A DNA stretch of 64,000 nt from Prorocentrum cordatum (GCA_963575745.1 CAUYUJ010001458.1:35001-99000), one strand, 5' to 3'; shown: positions 1 through 34,790, counted from the first letter of the stretch. Notes: generated from the letters alone by a model not told the origin. Numbers and translations: made by a program.

Positions 1-1325
1 GCGGTTAGAGACCACCCAGTGCGCATTCCTTATGTTGACGAGAATATGCCATGCCTGCTATGCCATGGACGACCGTCACGGATAGCGGCCGCGGTGAGAG
101 ACCCCCTGTTGCGCACCCCCTTTATGGTGTCGAGAGTATGCGATGCCTGCTGTGCCATGGACGACCGTCACGGATAGCGCGGCCGCGGTGAGAGACCCCC
201 CTTTGCGCACCCTTTTCTGGTGTCGAGAATGTGCCATGCCTGCTGTGCCATGGACGACCGTCACGGATACCGCCCGCGGTGAAAGACCACCCCCTGCGCA
301 CCCCCTATGGTGTGGAGAATGTGCCACGCATGCTGTGCCATGGGCGACCGTCACGAATAGCGCGGCCGCGGTGAGAGACCACCCCCTGCACACCCCCTCA
401 TGGTGTCGAGCATATGCCATGACTGCCGTACTCTGGACGACCGTCACGGATAGCGGCCGCGGTGACAGACCACCCCCTGCGCACCCCCTTATGGTGTCGA
501 GAATCTGCGATGCCTGCTGTGCCATGGACGACCGTCACGGATAGCGGCCGCGGTGAGAGAACCCCCTGCGCACCCCCTATGGTGTCGAAAATGTGCCATG
601 CCTGCTGTGCCGTGGACGACCGTCACGGATAGCGCGGCCGCGGTGAGAGACCACCCCCTTTGCGCACCCTTTTCTGGTGTCGAGAATGTGCCATGCCTGC
701 TGTGCCATGGACGACCGTCACGGATAGCGGCCGCGGTGAAAGACCACCTCTTGCGCACCCCCTATGGTGTCGAGAATGTGCCATGCATGCTGTGCCCTGG
801 ACGACCGTCGCGAATAGCGCGGCCGCGGTGAGAGACCACCCCCTGCGCACCCCTTATGGTGTCGAGCATATGCCATGCCTGCCGTGCTCTGGACGACCGT
901 CACGGATAGCGTCCGCGGTGACAGACCACCCCCTTTGCGCACCCCCATATTGTGTCGAGAATCTGCGATGCCTGCTGTGCCATGGACGACCGTCACGGAT
1001 AGCGGCCGCGGTGAGAGACCCCCTTGCGCACCCCCTATGGTGTCGAAAATGTGCCATGCCTGCTGTTCCGGGGACGACCGTCACGGATAGCGGCCGTTGT
1101 GACAGACCACCCCCTGCGCACCCCCTATGGTGACGAGAATATGCCATGCCTGCTGTGCCATGGACGACCGTCATGGATAGCGGCCGCGGTGAGAGACCAC
1201 CCCCTTTGCGCACCCCCTCTGGTGTCGAGAATATGCCATGCCTACTGTGCTGTGGACGACCGTCACGGATAGCGGCACGGGTCAGAGACCACCCCCTTTG
1301 CGCACCCCCTATGGTGTCGAGAATT
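1..1325. repeat. Satellite array, about 92-bp unit
   Basis: About 14 to 15 head-to-tail units of 87-96 bp (mostly 91-92). Each contains a GGACGACCGTCACGGATAGC core, a GCGGCCGCGGTGAGAGACC segment and a TGCGCACCCCCTATGGTGTC segment. Units differ by point changes and 1-5 bp indels. The array runs off the left edge of the window. Open frames across it simply mirror the repeat, so no coding is inferred. Confidence 0.95.
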
Positions 1326-1599
1326 TGACATGAAGACCTCAGAAGGCGGCGGGACCTCTCAGAAGCTTCCGCGCCTTCCCAGAGGTTTTCTGCGTTTTCG
1401 GGGAAGGCTTCGAAACATGTTCAGAGGGCGGGGAGACATCCGAACCTCTCTTGACAAGGCATTATCCTTCTCACTCCCCCCCAGGCTCGCCGCCGAGTTA
1501 CTTTGGGTTTCGAGAGCCACAGAATTGACAACTGGAGCCCTAGACCCACTCTTTCGGCGGCACTGCTCGAGCCGCATCGATCTATGAGGGTCCCAGGGC
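1326..1599. other. Stretch with no recognised feature
   Basis: Between the satellite array and the first U repeat I see no motif, exon or repeat that I can name. Confidence 0.5.
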
Positions 1600-1840
1600 C
1601 ACCCTGATTCCGGATCCGCGGTCATTTGGTTGGTGTTCTGGCTTGAAGTCATGCCGAACATGTATTCCGTAAGGTGCAAATAAGTAGGGTGGACTTTTCC
1701 GCCTCACAAAGCTGGGGCTGATGTTTCCGCAAAGGTATGACGGAAACAGCGACGGCATCAAAGGAGCCTGGAGAGCAGGGCGGGGTTTTCGCCCTGCGCG
1801 CGAAGTCGCCCAGAACGCACGGCGGATTCTGAGTCAGGGT
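1600..1840. repeat. Family U dispersed repeat, copy 1
   Basis: Recurrent segment with CTGATTCCGGATCCGC, GTAGGGTGGACTTTTCCGC, GTTTCCGCAAA and GGAAACAGCGACGGCATCAAA blocks. Related segments lie near 8800-8895, 9262-9345, 25850-26140, 29095-29395, 50325-50490 and 51590-51780. Blocks occur in both orientations, which suggests an inverted-repeat element, but its ends are not clear. Confidence 0.65.
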
Positions 1841-1943
1841 CGAGAGCGGGCAGAAACGCCCTGTGTGAAACAAACGCAGCGCCCGGATTGCAGGGTCCCA
1901 CCCCTCCCCCGGGCAGAGCTTGTTTTTCGGACCATAGCTGTAT

Positions 1944-2097
1944 ATCGGGCGTATCCCTCTACAGGGGGAATATTCAAAAATTGTCAAAAAATAGTCGGGG
2001 GATTATTTCTTTGAGTATGTTTGAGCATGTTTGGGGTATTTGTTTGAGTATTTGTTATTTCTCGTCCAAAGTCCGCCTGTAGGGGGACAGGCCCGAC
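1944..2097. mobile_element. Family A TIR element, copy 1
   Basis: AT-rich core (ATATTCAAAAATTGTC, TTTGAGTATGTTTGAG) between terminal inverted repeats. The right end reads CCTGTAGGGGGACAGGCCCGAC and is followed by TTAA. The left end is slightly decayed. Eight further copies lie in the window. Confidence 0.9.
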
Positions 2098-2104
2098 TTA
2101 ACCA

Positions 2105-2245
2105 CAGCTCGGGCCTCAGGCGGCCGTTCGGGGCGCTCCGGGCGCCCCTGCGACCGCTCTCGGCGAGGCGCAGCTGCTGCTGGAGAGCCTCCCGAGGCGA
2201 GGAAACGTCCAGGAGCCAACGAACACGCCTGAAGACCTCACCTCG
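2105..2245 (-). repeat. Fragment of the family S core, reverse orientation
   Basis: The segment starting GCGGCCGTTCGGGGCG and running through TCGGCGAGGCGCAGCTGC is the reverse complement of the core at about 52380-52490. It also matches 15430-15590. Confidence 0.6.
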
Positions 2246-2709
2246 GCGTCACCCCAGCATACTCATGCTATATGTGCGTCGCCCCCCACAGGGGCGACGC
2301 GCGCACCGAGAAATCTTATACTATACGCGTCGTGGTGGGCGCTTTCTGGCCACACCGCTCGGGAAACGATATACTACAAGATGGGTATACTGTTTGTTCG
2401 GGTCGGACGCGCGCCTCCAAGGAGGACATACAGTATCAGTATGTCTCTGTGCGCCCCATCACCGTCGTCAGCCTGGCGTGAAGATAGTCGCGGCACCAAG
2501 ACCTCAGGGGCACGCCGACCCTGCGCCCAGGGCCGGCGCGGGCGAGGGTCTTCGGCGGAGCGGTCAGGCCCGCCCCGCCCCCGGCGAGGACGCTGCCGAG
2601 CGACGGCGCGCCGCGGGGCACGGGCGACGAGGAAGCGCCGTCGCGCGCGAAGAAGAGGCTCCGGGCCTCCCAAGCGGGGTGCTCCGGCAGGAAATGATCG
2701 GAGGCGATC

Positions 2710-2865
2710 GTGCCGTCTTAGATGCGTCTTTAGCGTCGCGTAGCGTCTGGTACTCAATGAGGTGGCCCCGATTTGGCGTCGGCTAACGTCGCTTAGCGTC
2801 GATTTTGCCTCGATCACCGTCGATGAGCGTCGATCACCGTCGGCCAACAAGATGGTAGGGGGCCC
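2710..2865 (+). repeat. AGCGTCGATT short-period repeat, copy 1
   Basis: Irregular tandem TAGCGTCG/GATCACCGTCG units ending in CAACAAGATGGTAGGGGG. The same organisation, ending in CAGCAAGATGGTACAGGAGG, recurs at 44150-44310. Confidence 0.65.
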
Positions 2866-3114
2866 TCCAGGAGTTGCCACCACAGGATCCGAGCACGGTC
2901 AGGAATCCTGGCTCAGCGCATCGCTCCACCGGTTCTGGCCCACCACGCGCTGGAGCGACACGCCAGCCACGCCCCAGTCCCCAGGCTTCACGTCCCGAGC
3001 CTTTCCGAGCCTCCCGCGCCGCGGAGCGGAGCCACACGCCAATGTCCTCTCGCAGGGCACGGCGTGTCGCCGGGGCCGCCGCGGACACACGCTGCGCAGA
3101 AGATCCCGACCGCA

Positions 3115-3515
3115 GAGGGGGGTTGGGGGAGCGCGCGTCGGAGGTGCATCGCCGATGCGGCTCGATTTTCAGGCGATCGCAAACATGGATCAAGGGGGCG
3201 TGGGTTAGCGACGGGTCCCATTTCCATGGGAAATCGCGGATTTCCGCCGCCGAACTAGGCGGCACCGGCCGCATTTTGGGGAGGGCACCTCCCCCGATCC
3301 ATGGATTTGGCGACCGCCCGCCAGATCCATAGATCGCCAACCCATGTTTGCGCGCCCGCCCCCGAGATGCGGCTCGATTTGGACCCGACCTCCACGCCGA
3401 CGTCGCCGATGCAACGCCGACGTCGCCAAGCATCGGGGATGCATCGCCGCTGCGGCGCGATCCTCCGCCCCCCAGTCTGTGCTCGGACCCCCAAATGGGA
3501 GGCCTCCGGAGGCGG
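3115..3515. repeat. Family T-like repeats
   Basis: Several CGCCGATGCGGCTCGATTT and CGCCGACGTCGCCGATGC blocks in direct and inverted order, matching the better-formed copy at 4343-4490 and the one at 51150-51245. Confidence 0.5.
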
Positions 3516-3779
3516 ACATCCGAGCGCGTGCAGATGACGCAGCCGCGCAAGCACCGGCTGCCGCTGCGCGTGATCTGGGCCGTGACGCTCATCTCGGAGG
3601 AGGGCCAGTTGTCGACTGCGCGGAAGTCAGAGGAGAAAAAGGTACCCATGCCTCTACCCTTCGCCCGTTTTCCCCTGTTCGGGCCTCCCGGGAGGCCCTC
3701 GTCGCCACCGCTGGATTCGCCTCGAAATCCTGATCAGATCGCACCCGGGGAGAGGTCGGGGGAGTAGCGGTATATGTAC

Positions 3780-3980
3780 CTCTCGGTTTCCCCAGTAAGA
3801 GTGACCCTTCGCCGGAGTGACCTTTGACGTGCGGGCCCACCAGGGTCCCCCCCCCGATCGCGGAGCGCGATGCAGTAGCGGCTGCTTGCGCGCTTGGATC
3901 TGGCCACCTTGCGCCCCCTCCGCCCACGAAAGGTCACTCCTGCCTAGGGTCACTCTTACAATCGGACCGGCGGTATAAGA
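3780..3980. mobile_element. Short TIR element, about 200 bp
   Basis: GTAAGAGTGACCC...GGAGTGACCTTT at 3796-3824 is repeated in reverse complement at 3930-3960 (AAAGGTCACTCCTG...GGGTCACTCTTAC). The inverted arms are about 29 bp with few mismatches. The outer limits are approximate. Confidence 0.75.
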
Positions 3981-4090
3981 CCGAGGTCGGTTCGGGGAGG
4001 GTACCCTCGTGTTCTTCGTGCTTCTTGGATGCTCTTGCGCCTCCTGTGGAGGGTACCCTTGGATGTTCTGCTTGTTTTGCCCGACGCAGG
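3975..4090 (+). repeat. Family X repeat, copy 1
   Basis: GGTATAAGACCGAGGTCGGT, then GGGAGGGTA, then GTTCTTCGTGCTTCTTGGAT. A second copy is at 6985-7095. I see no coding signal. Confidence 0.55.
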
Positions 4091-4342
4091 GCCTCGCGTC
4101 ACTGAGGGACGCTCCTCTGGCACGGGGCCGACTGGTAGCCGACTGTCCAGACAGCTTCGGCCCCTCCCCCGGCGCTTTGTCGCCCCTCGTCGGCCTCCTC
4201 CCGGAGAGGCTTCCCGTCGCCTTGGCCGGCTGCCCGCGTCGAGGAGCGGGTCGGGCCGGGCCCCGAGGGAGGTCGGGGGGCCGATGCGGAGCGGACCTGC
4301 GCCAGGCGAGAGCTGTCCAGGCCTCCCGGATGGGGTCCTATA

Positions 4343-4490
4343 GATGGATGGGGTCGGAGGATCGCGCCGCATCGCCGATGCATCGACGATGCGGCTCGAT
4401 GCGGAGCTCGATTTTCCCCACGCCGACGTCGTGGATGCGTCGCCGACGTCGCCGACGATGCGGCGCGATCCTTCGACCCCATCTACTCGG
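4343..4490. mobile_element. Family T inverted-repeat element
   Basis: GATGGGGTCGGAGGATCGCG at the left is matched in inverted order by CGCGATCCTTCGACCCCATC at the right. The interior holds GATGC/GCGTCGCC blocks. A half copy lies at 51150-51245. Confidence 0.7.
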
Positions 4491-4612
4491 ACCCCATCTG
4501 GGAGGCCTCTAAGCTGGTCGCGAGTGAAGGGAGGGGGGCGAGACTTGGGGCGGGGGGGAGCGGGGTGCCCTTCACGGGCCCCGAAGGCCCCCGCTTGGGA
4601 CCCTAGAGTTGG

Positions 4613-4763
4613 GTCGGGCACGTCCTCCTACAGGCGGATTTGGGAGGAAACAACATTAGAAACAGCTCCAAACATGTTCAAACATAGTCAGAGTCGAAAA
4701 ATCCTCCACGGACTGTTTTTTCGACTATGTTTGAACATCGTCCTGTAGAGGGACATGCCCGAC
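4613..4763. mobile_element. Family A TIR element, copy 2
   Basis: Left end GTCGGGCACGTCCTCCTACA, right end TGTAGAGGGACATGCCCGAC. The AT-rich interior is typical of the family. Confidence 0.9.
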
Positions 4764-5239
4764 TCAACCCCTGGAGGGCGCCTTCCGGGACCCCGAAGGG
4801 CGCCTTCGGGTCACTCTTGCCTAAAGACCCCTCTTACGTGCAGCCCACTGTCGAGACAACGGCGGACCTCCCCGGCGTTCTGCCGCCCCCCGTCGGCCTC
4901 CTCCCGGAGTCGGGGGCGGCAAAGGAGGTGGGTGATGACTAGGGGGGGGGGATATCATGGCGAGGGCCATGGTATCCTCCCCAGATTTCATGGCGCCTCT
5001 TCTTATTGCATTACGTCCCTGCCCCCCCCCCTGGGCCACGCACATGCCGCTGGCTATGATTTGCGCCCCCCTCCTCTTGGCCGCCCCCCGACGGAGAGGC
5101 TTCCCGTCGCCTTGGCCGGCTATCCGCGTCGAGAAAGCTGGGGGACTTCCGAGCATTCTGGGAAGGCCCGCCTCCTCTCGCTTCCACCCCCTCGCTCGCC
5201 GCCAAGAGAGAGAGAGAGAGAGAGCCGCCGTTGTCTCAG

Positions 5240-28244
<23,005 letters not shown>

Positions 28245-29094
28245 TGCAAGTCTTTCGAACGCTCTGGGAAGCAGTGTGCTGATTTGAATCAGATTCTCTC
28301 GACCTCTGAGGAGCCCCCTCACCCCCGCATTTCAATGTTGACTTGCATAATTTTGTTCTCCAGGGCGGGGGATGCCTCACCGACACCAACATTGACATGT
28401 AGGGGGCAGGGGGGGGCGTCGAGATCTTGACGCAGTCCATGTGCAGCCGCATGTGTCCACGAACAACTTGCATTTTTTCGTCCACCCATCGGGGCGCGGG
28501 GGGGCGGCCCTCTAAGATTGTGGACGACGATCGCTGGAGAGGAAGCATGTTGCCAAGTACTTTCCAGATGTCTACCACATATTTGAAACATGCCTTGCAC
28601 ATGTTCCAAGCAATGTTTTGATCATTTTTTAGTGGATATTCCGGCATTCGAAACACATCTTAATTAATGATAGGATTTTTATGTTGTCCATTGCAAGTCC
28701 GCGCAAGGTCGGTCCCCAGACCCCTCCCAGGGGCGAAACTGATTACGGTCCCGCTTCTGATTCAGAGACCTCCCCCGAAAAGCTGGCCCAGCGTTTCTTC
28801 ACCAACTTGCCGGAAAGCTGGCTCAGTTTCTGAAGGGGATTGGCAGCCTCCGGTTTTGGTTCGCGCCTGTTCGTGTTTTTTGTTTTGTTTCTTCTCGCAC
28901 ACAAAAGCGATTCTGGTTCGGGGGAACAGGCATAACCGGGTCGGCCGTTCGCAACAGCATTTGGCACACAACATCGCGTATTTAGGTATAGTGTTTCGAG
29001 GCGAGCCCAGCCGTGGCGACGGGGGGGACATCTTTCCTCCTTCTCTTCTGAGTAGGCTGGCCGGAACCAGTGCTGGGCCACCTCCGGCCCCCAG
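28245..29094. other. Downstream of the CLC gene, no gene seen
   Basis: Probably 3' untranslated and intergenic DNA. I see no poly-A signal that I can defend; dinoflagellates generally lack AATAAA. Confidence 0.5.
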
Positions 29095-29395
29095 CCCTGA
29101 CTCCGGATCCGCCGTGCTCTGGTTGATGTTACGATTTGGGAGGATCTCGATCGTGTTGGAATGGCTTGCCGTAGGATGCGGGGTAAGGCGGGCAGGTCTG
29201 CCCCACGTTTGTGGACAGCTCCACAATTTCAGCATACATTCCACAACTTCGTGAAACACCCCACAACTATGCAAAAATAATTACCCACAACTCTTCCCGC
29301 AAACGTAGCGCAGAAACAGCGACGGACAAGTAAGACGGGCATCGATATCAAATGAGCCTGAAACGGAGGGCGGATATTCCCGCCCTACCACCTCA
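29095..29395. repeat. Family U repeat plus CCACAA tract
   Basis: CTGACTCCGGATCCGCCGTG, then repeated CCACAACTnnG words at 29200-29290, then AGAAACAGCGACGGAC and CGATATCAAATGAGCCTG U blocks. Confidence 0.6.
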
Positions 29396-30717
29396 GCCTC
29401 GGATGATTTCTTGCCTCGGGATGCGTTCCAGCAGCGAGAGAATGAAGAGAGAGCTGGAGGCGAGGAGGGAGGTGGAATGATAAAGGAAGGGGAGAACAGA
29501 GGGGGGAGCCGGGAGCCGTGATGTAGCCCCCCAGCTGCGTTCCGGCAGAGAGAGAGAGAGAGAAGGAGAGACTTGGAGGCAAGGAGGAAGGTGGGGTGAT
29601 GATGAAGGGGGAGGCAGCTCAGAGGAGGGAGCCGTGATCGGGACTGGCCAACAGTTTGTGTGCGCCCTCGCAGGCGCACTCGCGCGATGGCGGCGGCTGC
29701 TGCTGGTTCGCCAGCGGGTCTCGGGGCGCCTCGCCCTCAAAGAGCGGCGGCGGCGGCGCCTCACCCTGCAAGAGCGACAGCGACTTCGAGGACCGAGGGC
29801 GCAAGGGAGGGAGGGCGGGAGGGAGGGAGGGAGGAGGGGAAGCAGGGAAGAGGGACGAGATGGAGGAGGGAGAGGGAGGGAGGGAGGGCGGGCGGGCGGG
29901 CGGGGAGGAGGATGGGGCGGAGGAGGAGGAGGACCATTGCAAGCCCAAGGCTCATCAACGGTAGTGGAATAAACCCTCCTTCCAAGTTCCCTCTTCATAG
30001 GTCCCTTTCTAGGGTTCACGTTCATTGAGGGACGTGCCCCGTTGGAATACAGCCGTTTGAAAATCCAGAACTGTGCCAGAACACCGTTCCTGGAATTTCA
30101 ACGCCGCGAAGCATTGTTATTGTTGCGTCTTGGCGACCCTGAATCGTGCCAGAACGCAGTTTTTTTTTCGTATCTCAATGCCACGAATCAACGGAGCTGT
30201 CGCGCCCTTGCAGTCCTCCATCGTTCCAAAATACCATGTCTGAGAACAGCTGTGAACTCTCAAAACGGATGCGCGCGGCGCTTAGGCCCTAGGCGAGAGT
30301 CACATTTTGAAAAGGTACACCCCCTCCACCCGTGAAGCTCTTGCAGTTCTTGTAAGACGAATGTGCGCGTCGCTACGGCGAGAGCCACATTGTTTTGAAA
30401 GTGGACCGCCCTCCATCCGTGAAGATCTTGCATTTTGTTTAGACGAATGTGCTTGGCGCGAATGCGAGAGCCACATTTCGAAAACGACGCGCCCTCCATC
30501 CGTCAAACTTTCGTTGCCAATGTTTAAAAACGAATGCTCCCGGCGCTACGGCGAGAGCCTCATGGTGAAAGCGACCCGCCCTCCATCCGTGAAGTTGTTG
30601 CAACTGTTGAGATCAAGGGTCATAACTGGTGAGGAAGTCTCATGCGAAACGCTTGGCCTGCCCTACCGACACGTCTCGGGTGCGACATTGAGGAGTTCTT
30701 GGCAACAAGGGAAAATA

Positions 30718-30812
30718 ATGGAGGAGGAGGAGGAGGAGCAGCAGCAGCAGCAGCAGCAGCATGATAGTGAGGAGGAGGAGGAGGAGGAGGAGGAGGAGGA
30801 GGAGGAGGAGCA
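30718..30812. repeat. GGA/GCA microsatellite
   Basis: GAGGAGGAGG runs with a short CAG stretch, at the inner edge of the left foldback arm. Confidence 0.9.
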
Positions 30813-30899
30813 GGAGGGGCGCCCCTCCCTTCAAGAGCGATGGCGGGGGCGCATTGCCCTGCAAGGGCGACGGCAGCTTCGAGCACCGAGGCTCGAGAA

Positions 30900-31309
30900 G
30901 ATCAGGGACAACGACAGGGGGGGGATATGGGCTTCGAGGCTCCAGGCTTTCGTGCGTTGTCGTTGGTTCTCGGCGGCTCTCCAGCCTTGGACTGCTCTCC
31001 AGCGGCTGCGCCGCGCCGAGCCGGTTCCGGGGGGGCCCGGCTCCTCCCGAACGGCCGCGGGGAGCCGGGTCGTGGTCCGATACTGATGGGGCAGCGTGCG
31101 GGGCAGGCAGGTCCAGCGGGGGATGCATCGACCCCCGATCGCACACTGATCGCCGATGGCGGGCCCGACAGCCCCACTCCGCCCAGGACCGTGCGGCTTC
31201 GCTATCGGCAGCCTGTCGCCGATCTATCGGCGATGCATCGCCGATTCCAGGTCGATGCTTCCCCTCCATCAGCTGGTCCCCCCTGTCACCCCCCTGCAGG
31301 ATTTTGAGC
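30900..31309 (+). mobile_element. Family S element, intergenic copy
   Basis: Starts ATCAGGGACAACGACAGGGG, has the S core (CTCTCCAGCGGCTGCGCCGC) and CTATCGGCGATGCATCGCCG, and ends CCCCCCTGCAG|G. The ends are diverged from the AGGGGCAACG consensus. Nested in the foldback element. Confidence 0.75.
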
Positions 31310-31429
31310 GTGTGTTGCCCTCAGCCTTGTTCGGGCCTTCGGGAGGCTTCTCGTTGCCACGGCTGGTACTGGCGCTCCTCCCTCCTCCTCCCTCATCCCT
31401 CCTCCTCCCTCCTCCTCCCTCCCTCTCCC

Positions 31430-31955
31430 AGGAGGAAGGGAGGGAGCGAGGGAGGGATGAGGAGGAGGGAGGAAGGGAGGGAGGAGTCAGGATGGAGCAG
31501 GGACAAGGGGCGAGAGAAAGGGAGGAGGGAGGGAGGAGGAGGAGGAGGGAGGGAGGAGACGGAGGTAGAAGATGGAGGAGACGGAGGAGATGGAGGAGAC
31601 GGAGGTAGGAGATGGAGGAGGAGGAGGAGGAGAAGGAGGAAGGAAGGAGGAGGAGGAGGAGGCGGAGGAGGAGAGGAGGAAGAGATGAAGATGGAGGAGG
31701 AGAGGAGGAAGAAGAGGAGGAGGAGGAGAGGAGGAGAGGAGGAGGAGGAGGAGGAGGAGGAGAGCACCCTGTTGCTGGCTCTCCGATTGGGTGTCGCCCC
31801 CAGTCGGAGGTGCCAAAAAGGACGTCCTGATGGGTGCTCTCCCGAGGTTTCGGCTGGTGAAGGCTCTCGTGGGGATCTCATGAGCGCCTCCTGCATGCGC
31901 AGGAGAAGGAGGAGGAGGAGGAGGAGGAGGAGGAGGAGGAGAGGGAGGGAGGGAG
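31430..31955. repeat. GGA-rich array
   Basis: Long GGA/GGGA/GGAGAC tracts to about 31765, a 120-bp complex stretch, then (GGA)n and (GGGA)n up to the Y element. Confidence 0.9.
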
Positions 31956-31989
31956 GGAGGGAGGGAGGGAGGGAGGGAGGGAGGGGAGG

Positions 31990-33035
31990 GGAGGCAAGCT
32001 AGGTGCGCTCGCGTCATGTCTGACGTCCTACCCCTCCCTCCCATCCCTTACCATTGCGTAGATCTCTTCTCTATTCGAACAGTTGGATGTCGAGCAGGGC
32101 AATGATCGCGAGGGGGTGCGCGATGCATCGTAGAGCACGGCACGGCATGGCGTAGAAGAGCACGGCAGAGCGTATAATGTCATAGCATGGCGTGGCATTG
32201 CGCAGTGAAGCATTGCATCACAAAGCATTGCAACGCAAAGCATGGCATCGCACAGCGGCGCAGAAAAGAACACCGCACAGCATGTCATGGCAGGGGGCCG
32301 GGTTCCTTGGAGGGTGATTGGATCTGGAGTCGCGGCTCCATGTTTACCTCACTGGGCTCCCCGAAAAGCTCCCCACAAGGCGGGGCTGATGGAGAGCACC
32401 CGCTGGCTCTGCTTGCAACATCGCCTTCTGAAAGCAGAAACAGAGCTCCCGCTTGATACTTCCTCCAAACGACGCCGCCCCGAAGTGGGGGGGAGGGGGG
32501 GGCCTTTGCGGCCCAAAGACTAAACTAATCGACACCAGATGTGTAATCACTTGCGATGGTTTGTTTCTGGAGTTTTTTTTTTTTTTTTTTTTCTTTTTTT
32601 AGATTTGGGGCCTATTTATGGAAGGACCGAAAAAGCTCGCGCTGCAGCGGGAGCACGTTTTGGAACCAGAGGCGCAGAAATGGGGCCAGCGCTGCAGCGG
32701 GAGCAACATTTTGAAGGACCGAAGAGAGTCGGATTGTCAGAAAACATATGGAAACCAAGAAATGAGGCCAGCGCTGCAGCGGGAACACGATTCGGAACGA
32801 GCGGAAGCGCAGAAATGATGGCAACGCAACGCTGTAGCGGGAGCACGATTCGGAACGAGTGGAAGCCCGAAAGTGAGGCCAGCGCTTCAGCGGGATCAAC
32901 ATTTTGGACAACAAAAACCAAGGGAAAACCCAGATCCTGGGAATCCTGTGTGTAAAAGGACAATACGCGGAGGGGGGCCGGATATCTTCCGGACGTCATC
33001 AGGGAGAGCAGCATTCATATTGTATCATTGTGGAG
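31990..33035 (+). mobile_element. Repeat element Y, copy 2
   Basis: Starts AAGCTAGGTGCGCTCGCGTC, has GCATTGC-type short repeats at 32130-32280 and GCTGCAGCGGGAGCACG tandem units at 32640-32890, and ends GGACGTCATCAGGGAGAGCA. Bounded by GGA arrays on both sides. Confidence 0.85.
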
Positions 33036-33037
33036 GG

Positions 33038-33370
33038 GAATGGCGGGGAGGGGAGGGAGGAGGGAGGGAGGGGGAGGGAGGGGGAGGGAGGGAGGGAGGA
33101 GGGAGGGAGGGCGGGAGGAGGGAGGGAGGGAGGGAGGAGGAGAAAGGAGGAGGAGGAGGGGGGGAGGGAGAGAGGGAGGGAGGGAGGGAGGGAGGGAGGG
33201 AGGGAGGCAGGGGAGGGAGGCAGGGAGGGAGGAGGAGGAGGTAGGTAGGGAGGGAGGGAGGATGAGGATGAGGATGAGAATGAGGATGAGGAGGATGAGG
33301 AGGAGAGGAGGAGGAGGAGGAGGTGGAGGAGGAGGAGGAGGAGGAGGAGGAGTTGGAGGAGGAGGTGGCA
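33038..33370. repeat. GGGA/GGA/GAT array
   Basis: (GGGA)n, then GGATGA and GGA runs. Confidence 0.95.
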
Positions 33371-33539
33371 GTGAAGGTGGCACTGACAACTTGGCAAGCC
33401 CCACCCGCAGGAGCCGCGCGCGGGGGCCGCCGATCCCATCTGGAGCCCGCGGCCCGGGCTGGCAGCCCCGCGCCCCCCGGCGCCGTCGGGGCTCGGGGGT
33501 CGTCTCCAGTTCACCACAGGGGGGCGTGTTGGGGATCGC

Positions 33540-33695
33540 TCCTCCTCCTCCTCTACCGCCTTCTCCCTCTTCCTCCTCCCTCTTCCTCCTCCTCCTCCTC
33601 ATCCACCTCCTCCCCCTCCTCCTCTTCCTCCTCCTCCTCCTCCTCCACTGCCTCCTCCTCCTCCCCCTCCTCCTCCTCCTCCTCCTCCTCCTCCA
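33540..33695. repeat. TCC microsatellite
   Basis: (TCC)n with CTTCC interruptions, the mirror of the GGA tract in the left foldback arm. Confidence 0.93.
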
Positions 33696-34177
33696 CGCAT
33701 TTTCCTCATGACTGCATGACTGTTTCCTCCCTGTCGCACCTGGATGCCAGTCGGAAGGGCGGGCCGGGCGAGTCGCTTGAGTTCTCCTCGCCATGTATGA
33801 CCCTGAAGCTTAAATTGTGCAACCGTTTCACGGATGGAGGGCGGGTGGTTTTCATACTGTGGCTCTCGCCTTGGCGCCGCGCGCATCCGCTTCAAACATT
33901 TGCAAGAGTTTGACGAATTCAGGACAGGTCGTTTTCAAAATGTGGTTCTCGCCTTAGCGCCGCGCACATCTTCTGCTTTGAAAATTGGCAAGATCTTGGC
34001 GAATTGAGGACAGGTCGTTTTCAGCATGCGGCTCTCGCTTTAGCGCCGCTCGCATTCGTCATTACAACTTGCAACAGTTTTACGGATCGAGGGCGGGCCG
34101 CTTTTCAAATGTGGTTTTCGCATTCGTGCCGCACGCATTCGTAGTACAAAGTAATACGGTAGAAAAACCATCAACGT

Positions 34178-34790
34178 CTTTTAAGGCTATAGGGCTATGG
34201 GGCTATTGGGCTATAGGGCGAGCTATTAGGCTATAGGGTGATAAGGCTATGGAACTATAGGGCTGTAGGGCCATAGGGCTATAGGGCTATAAGGCCATAG
34301 GGCTATAGGGTTGTGAGGCTATAGGTCTATGAGGCTATTGGGCTATAGGGCCATGGGGCTATGAACCTATAGGGTTATGGGGCTAAAGGGCCATATGACC
34401 ATGGGGCTATAGGGATATCGGGCTATGGGGCTACAGTGCTATAGGGCTGTAGGCATATAGAGGTATATAGGGCTATAGGGCTAAAAGGGTATAAGGCTAT
34501 AGGGCTATAGGGCTATAGGGCTATAGTGCTATAGTGTTATTGGGATACAGGGCTATAGGGCTATGGGGCTATAGGGCTATTGGGCTATAGGGCTATAGGG
34601 ATATAGGGCTATGGGGCTATAGGGCTATAGGGCTATAGAGCTATAGGGCTCTAGGGAGATAGGACTATAGGGCTGTAGAGCTATAAGGCTATAAGGCTAT
34701 AGGGCTATAGAGCTACAGGGCTATAGGGCTGTTGGGCTATGGGGCTGTAAGTCTATCGGGCTATAGGGCTACAGGGCTATGAGGCACCTG
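34178..34790. repeat. GGGCTATA tandem array
   Basis: About 610 bp of degenerate 8-9-bp units (GGGCTATA) with AT changes, within the right foldback arm only. Confidence 0.97.

Noticed and set aside
1-1325. Possible CRISPR-like or coding repeat
   Set aside because: Units are contiguous with no unique spacers, and the host is a eukaryote.
3533-3640. Candidate upstream CLC exon (MTQPRKHRLPLRVIWAVTL)
   Set aside because: It follows a GTGCAG acceptor-like site, but shows no similarity I can see to CLC N-termini, and a T-type repeat lies just before it.
29281-30028. Ser/Pro- or Gly/Arg-rich frames on both strands
   Set aside because: They arise from GGA/GGGA tracts at the edge of the foldback element.
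34178-34790. Interstitial telomere repeat
   Set aside because: The unit is GGGCTATA, not the TTTAGGG type expected in dinoflagellates.
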